DNA of 64,000 bases from Phlyctochytrium arcticum (taxonomy: Eukaryota > Chytridiomycota > Chytridiomycetes > Chytridiales > Chytridiaceae): assembly GCA_025602905.1 (NCBI GenBank), contig JAHLKI010000011.1, positions 124,001-188,000 of the forward strand, given 5' to 3'. Below, piece after piece: positions 54,506 to 64,000 of the stretch (position 1 is the stretch's first letter; each line of letters begins with the position of its first letter). The notes beneath the pieces are model-generated. The model made no database searches. It saw only the letters and a program-made list of their open reading frames with translations, and was not told the DNA's origin. A program made the position numbers and the translations under genes.

Positions 54506-56632
54506 TTAAAGCTGCTCCAAAAAATCAGAGTCGCAGGTCACACATCGCTGTGAACCGTCGACCATGACTGGGTTCGTTGAGCCCTGGCACTGGTGACACC
54601 AGTAGCTGACACCTCGCTGTATCATGCTAGCACGGCGACTGCTGCTTGAGCGAATGCTACCAGACGACGCATGCTGTAGCTGTGCTTCATCCTGGACGGA
54701 GGGAATGTCCGGATTGACCGCCGTGTTTGGACTTGTTGGGGAGGAGACCAAAGTAGCGGCAGCTTGGGGGTTAATTGCGGCAATCAGACGAAGCTGATCA
54801 GCGGGAACATGGGCCTTGTCCAGTGTGTTGAGGACCTTGGTGTTGTAGCCGCGGCAGTTCACACACTTGTGGTACATGAAATGAAACTTGGCATGGCACT
54901 TTTTCTCGCAGTCGTTGCAGTAGATTTGGTTGTAGAGGCTAGTATATTCTTGGGGCATCTGCTGTTGGGCAAGAGCCAAATCGATACGGCGAAAGTAGTC
55001 GCTCATATCTGCCAGCGACTTGAGGCACGTTGGGCATTGGTAAGACGTCTGAATGTATTCTTGATGGCACTTGTAGTGGATGCAGTGGCCACACGGCTAA
55101 AAGTTGATGGAACGTCAGAACACATTTCAAATTAAAGCGAAAATTTGGAATGCGCAGCCTTACCATGAAAATGACCGTAGTCGTACTTGTAAACATGTAC
55201 TCTCCGCAAATGGGACAATCGCTTTCCAAATTCCGTTCAATACACTTGTGCCGACCTTTAAGACTGATCGCCATGCAGACATTGCACTTTTTGCAGTGAA
55301 AATAGTCAATGCCCAGCCCCTTGCCAATGCGGCAAATTCCACAATCGTAGCAATGGTAAATGTTCTTGCGGGGATCGCTATCCCATAGTTTGCACTCTTT
55401 ACAATAGTACTTTGCAACACGGCGATTACATTTGTCGTTGATACAGTCCTGACCTGCGGGTTGCACCGTTCCGCAGTACATACACATCATGGTGGTGATG
55501 AGGTTGCTAAAGGTTAAATATTTTAGTGACTTGTGAATATAAGATGTGAAAGCACCATGTCAACTTACCGCACAATGTTGTGGTCGCTAACTTCGTCATG
55601 ACAGAACCGACAGGTATCCCATTTTCCACAACAGTGGGCCTGGAGTTTGGCAGAACGCTGATAATGTTTGCATCCCAAAACTCCGGCCGCCTTATCATGG
55701 AACGATGGTTGGCGGTCAATATCTGTCACTTCATTGAAGTTCACCCGGCGGTTCTCCAAACGATTAGTCACGCGCGTGCTGGTTGTAGCTCGCGACTGCT
55801 GCTTTGCGGACCATCCTTGTGTCATAAGCTCCTGTTTGTGCAAGGTAGGTTAGAGACGGTGCTACTGACAAGCGCCAACCAAGTCTCGAAAACTAACCTG
55901 AATTTTCTTTGCCTTGTCGGCAGCGGGGATCGCTTGATCCTGCTGAATCACCATGATACGCTTGCGCATCTCTTGTTGGCTTTGCTGCATTTTGGCTTCC
56001 TTTTCCTTATCCTCGCCCGACTGTTGGGCATTGCCACCATCATTTTGCAGCTCGCCACTTCCAACGTCCTCATCCATTTCTTCATCATCATCTTCCATGT
56101 CATCGCTCTCGTCACCCTCTTCCTCCTCGTCCCATTCTCCGTCTTGTTCAGGTTGTTGGTGCGCCGGATGCGGGCTGTTAGGGGCATGATGGTGGTGATG
56201 ATGATGGTGGTGGTGGTGGGAATGTTGATGAGATGGTGGATGTTGTTGGTGTGCTTGAATTACGTGTGGTGGAGGCTGGAGGTGCTGCTGCGAAGTGTGC
56301 TGCGATGACGGAATATGCTGAAGCTGGCTTTGCGATAATCCTGATGCTGAACGCTGATATGACATAAACTCATCCATATCCGTGCTATCGATGCTTCTTC
56401 GGGGTGAAATAGTAACGTTGGCCAATGATGCTTGTGACATGCGACTGGAAGTACTATATGGCATCGTCGACAAGAGTAGACCAGTCTCGTTACTACCACG
56501 CGGCTGGGAAATCAAGAGATGATGATGAGGATTGTCGAGTGGCTGCTGCTCGCCTTCTTGTTGGTGAGCGGGGACTAGGAGTGCTCCACTAAGAGTTCGA
56601 AAGATGCTTTGCAAATTGGCGGCGTAGGACAT
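54506..56632 (-). CDS. RCHY1/Pirh2-like E3 ubiquitin ligase (CHY, CTCHY, RING, zinc ribbon)
   Basis: Four exons, in coding order: 56632-55898, 55831-55569, 55506-55164 and 55096-54506 (about 643 aa). The CHY zinc finger starts GCKHYQRSAKLQAHCCGKWD and continues CRFCHDEV and MCMYCGTVQPAGQDC. The CTCHY part has YYCKECKLW and YHCYDCGICRIGKG, then FHCKKCNVCMAISLKGRHKC. A RING finger follows, CPICGEYMFTS, completed across the junction by MPCGHCIHYKCHQEY and YQCPTC. A C-terminal ribbon is HQCQGSTNP..CVTCDSDFLEQL. This order is that of RCHY1, which ubiquitinates nuclear substrates. Mammalian RCHY1 is 261 aa. The extra 300 N-terminal residues contain eleven consecutive His, an acidic run and Gln-rich segments. 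Confidence 0.93.
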
Positions 56633-58957
56633 GGAAATCCCCGGACTTTTGCGTGAGAAGTTATCAAAGGGACGACGATCCCTTTTTGAAACTAGGCAGA
56701 GAAGATACTCGGAAAAATAACTTCCACCAAATTCAACTCAGAAGCACTTTCTAAAAATCAAATACGAAATCAGATAAGTTTGCTGCCGAAATTCAAATTC
56801 TTTCGGTTGTCAAAACCACTTACAATGAACTTCACCGGACTGCGATTGCCAAATGGGAGGATGAAAAGGCCGCAATAAACGTTTGCAGAAAGATCAATGG
56901 CAGTCTGCAAATGTATTTCCCGGCTCGTCCCCGAACTCGACACCAAAAAATAAATCTTTAGGATAAAAAGACGAGAGTCGGAGAAACCCACAGGATAATT
57001 TGTTTGCAAGGACCTTTACTTGCTGACGACGTTATTGCCCCGATTAGTAGGAATAAGCTAAAAAATGGCCGATAGTCCGTGAATATTTTTGGCAAGAGTC
57101 TATAAACCTCCGTACGGAGAAAAAAGTACTTGCCATAACATTGGCATCATGCGGGTTTTTATTTATGGAGCGTTGTTAGGATATGTGCCCATCAAATTTT
57201 TGGGATAACCCTCAGCGCAACGAGGGTCGTGATGAACAATTTTCTCTTGAATCAGCACACTTGCTGATGAAAAAGAACCTCTTCAAAAAGTCGGTCATGC
57301 TCGAAGCCTTTCAATTTGACATGCCCTGGAAAGGCTTATGAATGCGAGCTTCAATATTTACTTTGTTCGTACTTGTTACTCGTAGCCTTACCAACAAAGA
57401 ACTTCTTGCGGCCAAGGAACCACATAATCTAAACGTAACTTCCGCACTCCTTACAATGGTGCGATTTCGATTACGAGCTGCACAAAGCATAACTTTTGGA
57501 GTTTCCAAATGAAAGTCTATAAAAATAGCCGCAAACGTGAACAAGGTTAACCTTGAAAAACGCTCTTGGTTTAGACCCCAAGTACCCCAAAACAAGGATC
57601 GCGTGATGGGGCATTACAACATCAAAGATTTGTCCGTGCAAGGCAACGTCCTTCAGATCAAACACGTAAGAAAAAGTGTTCTGATCTGGGCAAAAAAGAA
57701 TGAATTCTATTTTGCAGCCCGCTCTGGTGGATTCTGTTATTCGCCTGGTTTGACACTCTAAAAGCCAATGTGGGGTAAAGACTGATTGGATGAGTAACAT
57801 GCCAGGCGGTGTGTGTATGGTTGTGATTGGACTAAAAGAATGGTGCGGAATGCGGAACACCGTGCTCCTCAAATGTAGCAAAAGGTCTTCCGGATTCCAC
57901 GCTGTCTTTGTCCTGATCGTGAAATGGTGGGAGTGAACAAGATTGCATCGAGCATCTTTTTTCATCATCGCAAAGAGCCTGTGGCGTATGCGGCGTGTGT
58001 GGCGCGTCCGAAACTCCGACAATTTGACGTTGAGCTTTCACCTGTCAAAAGTCCAAAATGTCAAAGTGCTATCAAAGCCTGACATACAAAAGGAAGGCCA
58101 GTTGCAGCAAATCATGTACATCATCAATAACAGACTCCAAGCTTACAGCAACTCCCATACAACATCAAAGTTCTAGTCCCCAACCAGTTAAGCTATGCAC
58201 TCCCACACATCATCATCAACAAAAACGTCGGCCGTCTGCACCAAGAACTCGTGCCCCATCCGAAAGCGATACACTCCTCCCCCTCCCCCAACATCAGAAT
58301 GTATCAAGCTTTATAGCCTCAACATGACGCTCAACATCAACCCGGAAATTCAGCGTCGGGCGGCAGCCGATAGTTTGGCTATGCGGCGACCCAATCGGTG
58401 CTCAGTGTGTCAAACATGGACAGACTGCGATTGTCGTAGATATTATTAGAGCAGTGAACCCTTTGCTATACTTTATACCCAGTAGAATTTGTATCTGTTA
58501 GATAGAAGATTGCGGTCATCTTTGTATAAATCAGCAATGGAAAAGCTTGGGAAAAAGTGTTGCGCAGCAGTTTGAAGAAAATCTATATGACGCCAGTTCT
58601 ATTTGAAGGTTACAAGAAGTACAAAAAGTCTGCAAGTCCTATGTTCACCCAAATGAGTGAAGAGGAAGCGTCGACCAAATTGGGAAACAATACAGCAAAG
58701 GGAAAGAAAAGCAACGTCTATTGCAACAGGAATAAGTCCAAAAAATAAACAAGGGAAGAAGATGGGATTTCCAACGCTAGCGAAGAGGTACGACATCTAT
58801 GAAAGGTCACAGAAAAGGTAGGATGGCCCAAATCTTCCAACTTGAAACTTGTAAGGGGGCCCAGAATAAGCATGGGAAACTACATAGCTCGGCCAGCGAG
58901 GAAACTTTCTTAACAAAAAAAAAATTGCAAAGGCCGGAACACAAAATCTCCTCAAGT
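56633..58957. other. 2.3-kb stretch without a supported gene
   Basis: Open frames exist on both strands, such as 57471-58022 (-) and 58195-58449 (+). The latter ends with a short Cys cluster (RCSVCQTWTDCDCRRYY) that could be a metal-binding tail, but no start, splice or family support was found. AT-rich sequence predominates. Confidence 0.35.
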
Positions 58958-59917
58958 CTAGCTCCTTGTGGTGGGTGGATTTGTTGTCGGGATGGGGGCT
59001 TCCGTGCTTCCGGGGACTTTGGTGCCGGTAGGGAAAGCATCTCCATCAATTGAGTTGGGGTCATGGGGAGGATACGCTGCGTACTGCGTGTAGTAGGGAT
59101 CGTACTGAGCATCATACTGAGTTGGGTAGTAATGTTGAGCGTACTGTTGCTGCGAGACAGCGTTTGGATCATAGTACTGGTAGTGCTGTTGTGGCAGAAC
59201 TTGGTGCTGGTAGTACTGTTGGTCGTAACCATTTCCATAGTAAGCACCTGCCGGCAGTGGGGATGCGGGGCGGTGGGCAGCTGAGGATGCATTAACGGCA
59301 GCCATACTAGCCCCTGTGGTGACAGCGGCAGTACTGGCAGTGACAGCAGCAGCGGAGGCGGCCGGGCGACCAGCAGTAGGTTTGTTGTGGTTTCGCCAGA
59401 GACTGCCGTGCGAATCGGGATTGTTAAAGTCCAATCGGTTATTGCTGGTGAAGCGCTCCTTCTTGTTACGCTTGCGCAAGCAGATGAAGCCAATGAGGAA
59501 GATCAATAATCCTGCGGCGACCACACCGATGGCGACGCTAGCCGCTATAGGGAATCCTTTTGATGCAGATCCAGCATTCTCGGCCACGTCAGTTGCCCGA
59601 CTGGCATTGGTCGAGGTTGCGGTTGCATTGGGGACGGCAGGGGTGCGAAGACCGCGGGTCGTGGTAACTGTCACTACAATGGGGGTTTGCGATGGAGTGG
59701 CCGAAGGTGGTGCTACCACCGTTGTCGGGAGAGGGGTTGGGGCAGGAGCAGGCGTTCTCGATGGAGCAGGAGTCTGACTTGGAGGAGGAGCAATGGGAGA
59801 AGACGGAGGAGCCTGGGTTGGCCGCGGGGGAGCAGGCGGAGCGGTTGTAGGTGGTGGCCGAGTGGGAGCGGGTGCGGGAGCCGGTTCTGTAGCGGGGGGT
59901 CCTGCTGGCGACGACAT
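58958..59917 (-). CDS. Single-pass membrane protein with Pro/Thr-rich ectodomain
   Basis: This is an intronless 319-residue frame. Residues 1-80 are Pro, Ala and Thr runs with many PAP and PTP tripeptides and no signal peptide. TTTRGLRTP and Asn/Ser/Thr-rich sequence follow. One membrane helix is at about 124-146 (ASVAIGVVAAGLLIFLIGFI), with a CLRKRNKK stop-transfer. The cytosolic half is rich in Tyr, Gln and Pro, with repeating YY, QQY and PTQYDAQYDPYY elements. The layout resembles fungal wall or sensor proteins such as Mid2 and Wsc (Ser/Thr-rich stalk, TM, cytosolic tail), but no WSC or cysteine-rich domain is present. Without a signal peptide a reverse-signal-anchor topology is likely. 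Function is not established. Confidence 0.65.
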   Translation of the reverse strand: MSSPAGPPATEPAPAPAPTRPPPTTAPPAPPRPTQAPPSSPIAPPPSQTPAPSRTPAPAPTPLPTTVVAPPSATPSQTPIVVTVTTTRGLRTPAVPNATATSTNASRATDVAENAGSASKGFPIAASVAIGVVAAGLLIFLIGFICLRKRNKKERFTSNNRLDFNNPDSHGSLWRNHNKPTAGRPAASAAAVTASTAAVTTGASMAAVNASSAAHRPASPLPAGAYYGNGYDQQYYQHQVLPQQHYQYYDPNAVSQQQYAQHYYPTQYDAQYDPYYTQYAAYPPHDPNSIDGDAFPTGTKVPGSTEAPIPTTNPPTTRS

Positions 59918-60744
59918 GTTGCTTCAGGAATTGGCGGGGGATTTCGAAGGATTTTGACAATTGCGCAAACGTTGTGAAAATGTCGGAGGTAACTTGGGTC
60001 TTCTATCGTCGACCGAAGTGGGACCGACCACCAACCTTCAATACTTCAACGTCGTCGTCTGTTTATCCTTTTCCGCCCAAGAAGGAACCTCTGTTCCCTG
60101 CAACACAAAAAAAGTTGTTAAGCTCGCAAGGAGAGCCTTTCCTTCACCCAAGTCTCAGATCAGCCAAAAGCGGCCGCCCCCGCCGGCCCAAAGCGTCCTT
60201 TTTCTGCAGATGCGCGCCGCTGGCTGGTGCGACGCGTTTGGGGCAAAAATGTGTCGCGTCCGCACTCACTCCAGTGAACCGTTTAACCATTTTAACACAT
60301 TTGGCAACGCATTTCTTCCCACTGTCCCCCAACTTGTGTTGCAAAGCAAGAACATACACCATAGATATGATGTGAAAGTCGAGTAGCACACCCCAGAAAC
60401 CTTGACATTTTATCCCAGGCCCCGCCCGACTTCCTACACCATAGCATTTCCCGTATTTGGTCAAAGCCAGAGACAATTTAACAGCTTCCGGTCGCACACG
60501 GAGCTTGAACGCCAACTCCAAAGCGCGTAAATTTCAAGAGGAGGAGGCAGTGTGAACTCAGGTTCAATTGAATGCTATCGATTGCATTCAGGAGTCCATT
60601 TGGCGTTCATTCACGTCGGGCGTTGACATGCAACTGCCAAACATTGGCCAGAGCTTGCAACACATTTTCATGCTGATTTTCAAGCAGCGCTCCAGTGGCG
60701 ACAGGTATACAGACGTTGAAATATCTACTGTTTCTCATCGAAAA
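59918..60744. other. Intergenic, no gene supported
   Basis: A 141-codon plus-strand frame (59961-60386) overlaps the promoter of the Pro-rich gene and has no domain. It is probably spurious. Confidence 0.35.
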
Positions 60745-60818
60745 GCCCTCTTGGCTCAGTTGGTTAGAGCGTCTGCCTAGTAAGCAGAAGGTCCCGTGTT
60801 CGACTCTCGGAGAGGGCA
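60745..60818 (+). tRNA. tRNA-Thr(AGT), second copy
   Basis: All 74 bases are identical to 50242-50315, with the same anticodon AGT. A run of seven T downstream, near 60834, is a Pol III terminator. Upstream, TCTCATCGAAAA resembles TCTCATCAAAAG before the other copy. Confidence 0.95.
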
Positions 60819-61105
60819 ACTCTACTTTTAGTCTTTTTTTGAGCTTTGCTTTGCACAAAATGGTAGGTGCTTTTGATTCTCGGAGATTGGATGGAGTTGG
60901 CGGAGTGTATTGATTGCTATTGCAATCTATCAGATGATTTGAGCAAAGAATTTTTATTGAAGATAAAGGAGGTCGTTTCTGCTTGCGTGCTAATAAAACA
61001 AATAACCATATGAGCAAAACTAAGATGATGAGGAGGCGAGAGCTATTAAAACAGACTATATGAGGATATCAAGATATATATAGGTTTGGCGGGGCCTGGG
61101 ATAAT

Positions 61106-63048
61106 CTAAGAAACTTCGGATGCACGACGGACGACCCGAGTGATGGCCGAACTGGCGTCATTCACCTGGTTCTTGACAAAAGCGGGAGCGAGAACGCGGT
61201 AGGAAATGGCCGTGCCCACAATCATGGGGGATGTGAGGATGACCATGGGGAGCATGCACATGCCCAGACCCAGACCCGCCGTGCCGACCAGGTAGGGATG
61301 CTGCTTTACGAAGCGGACGGCAGAAGTAATGACTGGGTGAGGGGGTGCGGTAGTAGCCGCCGTGGTGGTGTTGGTAGAGGTTTCCGCTGGGATGACATTG
61401 TTGGTTGCAGTCTCCAACAGGACGCTACGGTCGGTAGTAGTAATGTCCGCTTCAACGGGACCCGTCTTGGTATCCTCCGCGGATTTGGCCGAGAATCCAG
61501 TCAGATCAGTCGCGGAACTAGTAGTCGGCGTCAATACACGGGTGGGACTACTTCCAGTGGTATCGCTGGAGCTGTCGACCGAAGCCTCATCCTCTGCCCC
61601 AGCAGTGAGACTCTTGTCAACTTGGTCGGACACGGCCACAATCTTGCGGGATTCAGTATGTTTGTCGGCGGCCGGGATCACGAGCTCGACTTTGTAGGCA
61701 TGGTGATCAACCGGCAACTCGACAATTTCGATATGCTCAGAAGCCTTCTCGGCGTAAGAGATTGTCTCTTCATGCTGACTCTTTTTGCTGTGGACCTTGG
61801 CTTCTTCAAGCTTCTCAATGTTCTCCGCCTTTTGGGCTTTGTTCTACAAAAGCAAAGATGTATTAGACATTGCCCGAGTGTGGTAAGAGAGTTTCTCACT
61901 AAACATACCTCGCTTTTCGGGGACGTTTGTTGCCCGTTAGTGGCCTTCAAGATAGACTTGGGCTGTTTAGGCGTCAAATTCTTCTTTCCCTTTCCTTCAT
62001 CACTGTCTGAAGACGAGGAGCGCGCGGCCTCCGTCTCGGTGCTTGGCTGCTGTTCCAATTTCTTGATTTCCTTTTCAGTTTCTTTAACCTCGGGCTTGTC
62101 TGCAACTTTTTTGGGGGATTGACCAACGTTGCGTTGCACACCGTTGCTCTCCTTCTTTCCGGTCTTGTCAGACGCGTCGGCAAGCTTCTCGTTACTGGCG
62201 CCAATCTTTTTGGCCCTCACGCCAGCGGGGCTGCTCCCTCGCACTCCGGCAGGACTACTGCCTCGGACGCCAGGAGGACTGTTGGCCCTACGTACTGCGG
62301 CAGGGCTGCCACTTCGCGCAGCGGGAGGACTGTTAGCCCTTCGTGCTGCGGCAGGGCTTTGGGTTTTTTCAACTGCTGCTTTATCAGTCGTCTTTTTGGC
62401 ATCCTTTTTGCCACTCTTTGCTGCCCTGTCAAGCGTGTCGGTAGATTTGGAAGCGTCTTGGATGTCAGACTTTTCGGTTTCCTTGACAATTTCCTTCTTT
62501 TCCTGCTTTGCGGCCGGTAAGACAGATGGTACTAACTCGCTCTCCGACACCTCGCTCTTCGGGGTATCAAGCGGTAACGCTTGGGAGAATGTCTGGTCCG
62601 GAGTATTGTCTTCAGTGACTGCTACTTTCTCCGCGAATGTTGCGGCGGTTACTGGCTCACGCTTCGCGGGACGCTTCTTGCCACCAGATGCATTCTTGAT
62701 TACAGAAGAGTCTAAGGCCTTTGATACAGATCTGTTAGCCCCTTTAGTGGTCTTCTTGGTAGGGGAAGACTTTGGTTCATCAGCTCCAGATCCATTGGCA
62801 GAAGAGGCCACATCCTTTGATGCATCCTCGGCCGGATCCATTTTGCTCATGGGAGGGGTATCGGGAATCAAGACCTCGGTAAAGGTTTCGGCGGGTGTAT
62901 TGTCGGGCGTTTCTGCTACGGCCGCTGCGTAGGAAAAGCCGGGGTCGGGGGTCTCCTGCGCGACAGAGGCCGGGACGGAAACATTTTCCTTCTGCTTCTG
63001 CTGCTGAGCGCCCTGAGTCTTTTTGGTTTGGTTCTTTCGTCCGGCCAT
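61106..63048 (-). CDS. Charged SP-repeat protein with C-terminal membrane segment
   Basis: Two exons: 63048-61909 and 61843-61106 (about 625 aa, phase 0 junction GAG|GTATGT). The start MAGRKNQTKKTQ is basic. DNTPAETFTEVLIPDTP and DNTPDQTFSQALPLDTP are two copies of one motif with spacing of about 80 residues. A run of RRANSPPAARSGSPAAVRR-type repeats (several SPP/SPA units) follows and could be phosphorylated. The second exon is rich in Lys and Glu and begins NKAQKAENIEKLEEAKVHS, a likely coiled coil. A single hydrophobic helix near the C-terminus (YLVGTAGLGLGMCMLPMVIL) is followed by a short tail, so the protein may be tail-anchored. No known domain is recognised. Confidence 0.7.
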
Positions 63049-63619
63049 CTTGTTTAATGTATGTTTCGCGTGAGAGTCAGAGAACGGATGCTGTCAGTGA
63101 GGGCAAACGTAGACAGTGCGTTGTGTGCGTGAATCTGCTCAATCTGAAGGTAGGGAAAAAAGAAAAGTCGGAGAGTTTCTAAGGATAGCGAGAGTGTATA
63201 TGTGGTCGTCAGCTTGAGGGAAAACACTGGAATATATGGGGGTAAAAAGTTGGAAAAGGAAACTGACCCTTGCGAGGAGCTTTTCCAGCGATTTGAGGGC
63301 CAAGCGCGTCACACCTTTTGTTTGTACTGGCCTCCGCGCACATGCCAGCGGTGGGGAATTATGATCGCTTTGGGTTTTCTGATTTTGCATTCATTCTGAA
63401 CTTTTGAATTGAACGAGTATTAAGATGAACGAGTATTACTATGATATTGGTAGAATATTAGAATATTGGAGGGGGATCTATATATATAAGGGGGGATCTA
63501 TGTGCTTGAAGATCGCTAGATGTGGACGCAGGTTATGAGGGAGAGCCCGGAGAGGCTGATGATAGATACATGAGATGGATATAAAAAAGATGGAGCAGGG
63601 AAAAGTAACAGAGGAGAGC
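63049..63619. other. Intergenic, no gene seen
   Basis: This AT-rich spacer has short TATATA and GGGGGATC runs. It holds the promoter of the SP-repeat gene and the 3' flank of the peroxidase gene. Confidence 0.4.
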
Positions 63620-64000
63620 TTAAACGGCAATGTTCTGGATCTTCTTGAGGGCAATGCCGACTTCTAGGATAGTCACCCCGAAAGAGCGGGGGCTCCATCC
63701 TTCCTGGATGGGCAGGCGCTCGTCGACAAACAGGGCATCGGCAACCGGCTTGGACAGAGCATTGCCACCGTCAGGTGCCTTGTCCTTGCCGAACACACTG
63801 GTGATGAGAGCAGCTTCTCCGTACGCCTTGATGCGGTAGTTGGTGCCAGAGTCCGCGTTGGGGTTGCGGGCAAGGCTTTGGGCATCGCGCTGCTTGCGGA
63901 CCTTGGCAAAGGATGTCTCGTCGAGAAGGCTACTGTCGGGGTTGGCGTGGGTCAAGAACTGCTTGTAAAGCGTAGAGTTGAAGCGCCAGTTGTCGCCGTC
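63620..64000 (-). CDS. Heme-thiolate (chloroperoxidase-type) peroxidase, C-terminal part
   Basis: The frame enters from the right edge and ends at 63620 (about 126 aa seen, 5' part outside the window). It reads DGDNWRFNSTLYKQFL, then YRIKAYGEAALITSVFG and LFVDERLPIQEGWSP. The pattern GEAAL..S.FG followed by ERLP...GW is characteristic of the Peroxidase_2 family, which includes chloroperoxidase and unspecific peroxygenases. The cysteine heme ligand (PCP motif) would lie upstream and cannot be checked. The enzyme uses peroxide to halogenate or hydroxylate organic substrates. Confidence 0.8.
   Translation of the reverse strand, partial: DGDNWRFNSTLYKQFLTHANPDSSLLDETSFAKVRKQRDAQSLARNPNADSGTNYRIKAYGEAALITSVFGKDKAPDGGNALSKPVADALFVDERLPIQEGWSPRSFGVTILEVGIALKKIQNIAV

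Noticed and set aside
57311..58022. Overlapping minus-strand frames as a gene
   Set aside because: Amino acid composition is erratic, with no domain and no believable start or intron.
59961..60386. A 141-codon plus-strand frame
   Set aside because: Overlaps the promoter of the divergent Pro-rich gene and shows no domain.

Overview
The window is nuclear DNA of a fungus. Its genes are split by short GT-AG introns (mostly 50-100 bp). They encode an Osh1/Osh2-type sterol carrier with ankyrin repeats, PH domain and FFAT motif, Cdc42, a RasGEF, a DNAJC7-type co-chaperone, an RCHY1-type RING protein and a heme-thiolate peroxidase. Relics of Crypton-like (Ndc10-domain) and Helitron elements point to an early-diverging, chytrid-like lineage. 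That placement is an inference; no ribosomal or other decisive marker is present. All exon structures were built by eye from splice consensus, reading phase and family conservation.

Layout. 0.6-4.1 kb: two tandem copies of a BTB/POZ-like gene. 5-6.1 kb: one hypothetical gene and a doubtful small ORF. 6.5-10.9 kb (-): Osh1-like oxysterol-binding protein. 11.07-15.58 kb: an apparently complete Mutator-like (MULE) DNA transposon with a 9-bp target-site duplication, perfect 39-bp inverted repeats and an uninterrupted 12-exon transposase. 15.9-18.3 kb (-) and 18.9-21.0 kb (+): a divergent pair, a TPR/J-domain co-chaperone and a membrane-anchored GH26-like protein. 21.4-33.2 kb: a transposon graveyard holding two more broken BTB copies, Helitron N-terminal and PIF1 helicase fragments, a Crypton-like recombinase relic, a second Mutator-type relic, two gag relics and a full-length Tc1/IS630-type transposase ORF whose catalytic acids all look replaced. 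34-64 kb: mostly host genes. These are an alpha/beta hydrolase, a RasGEF, two large proteins with unusual internal repeats, Cdc42, a polytopic membrane protein, an RCHY1-like E3 ligase, a Pro-rich single-pass protein, a charged SP-repeat protein with a C-terminal membrane segment, and the 3' end of a heme-thiolate peroxidase. Two identical tRNA-Thr(AGT) genes also lie there.

Functional links are loose, as is normal for a eukaryotic chromosome. The RasGEF and Cdc42 both belong to small-GTPase signalling, and Osh1 works at membrane contacts through its FFAT motif. The strongest discoveries are the MULE with its boundaries, two previously unrecognised protein repeat architectures (a 33-34-residue repeat at 47.4-48.2 kb and a twelve-fold hydrophobic-proline repeat at 42.9-44.4 kb), the GH26-like protein lacking its acid/base glutamate, and the catalytically altered Tc1-type ORF.
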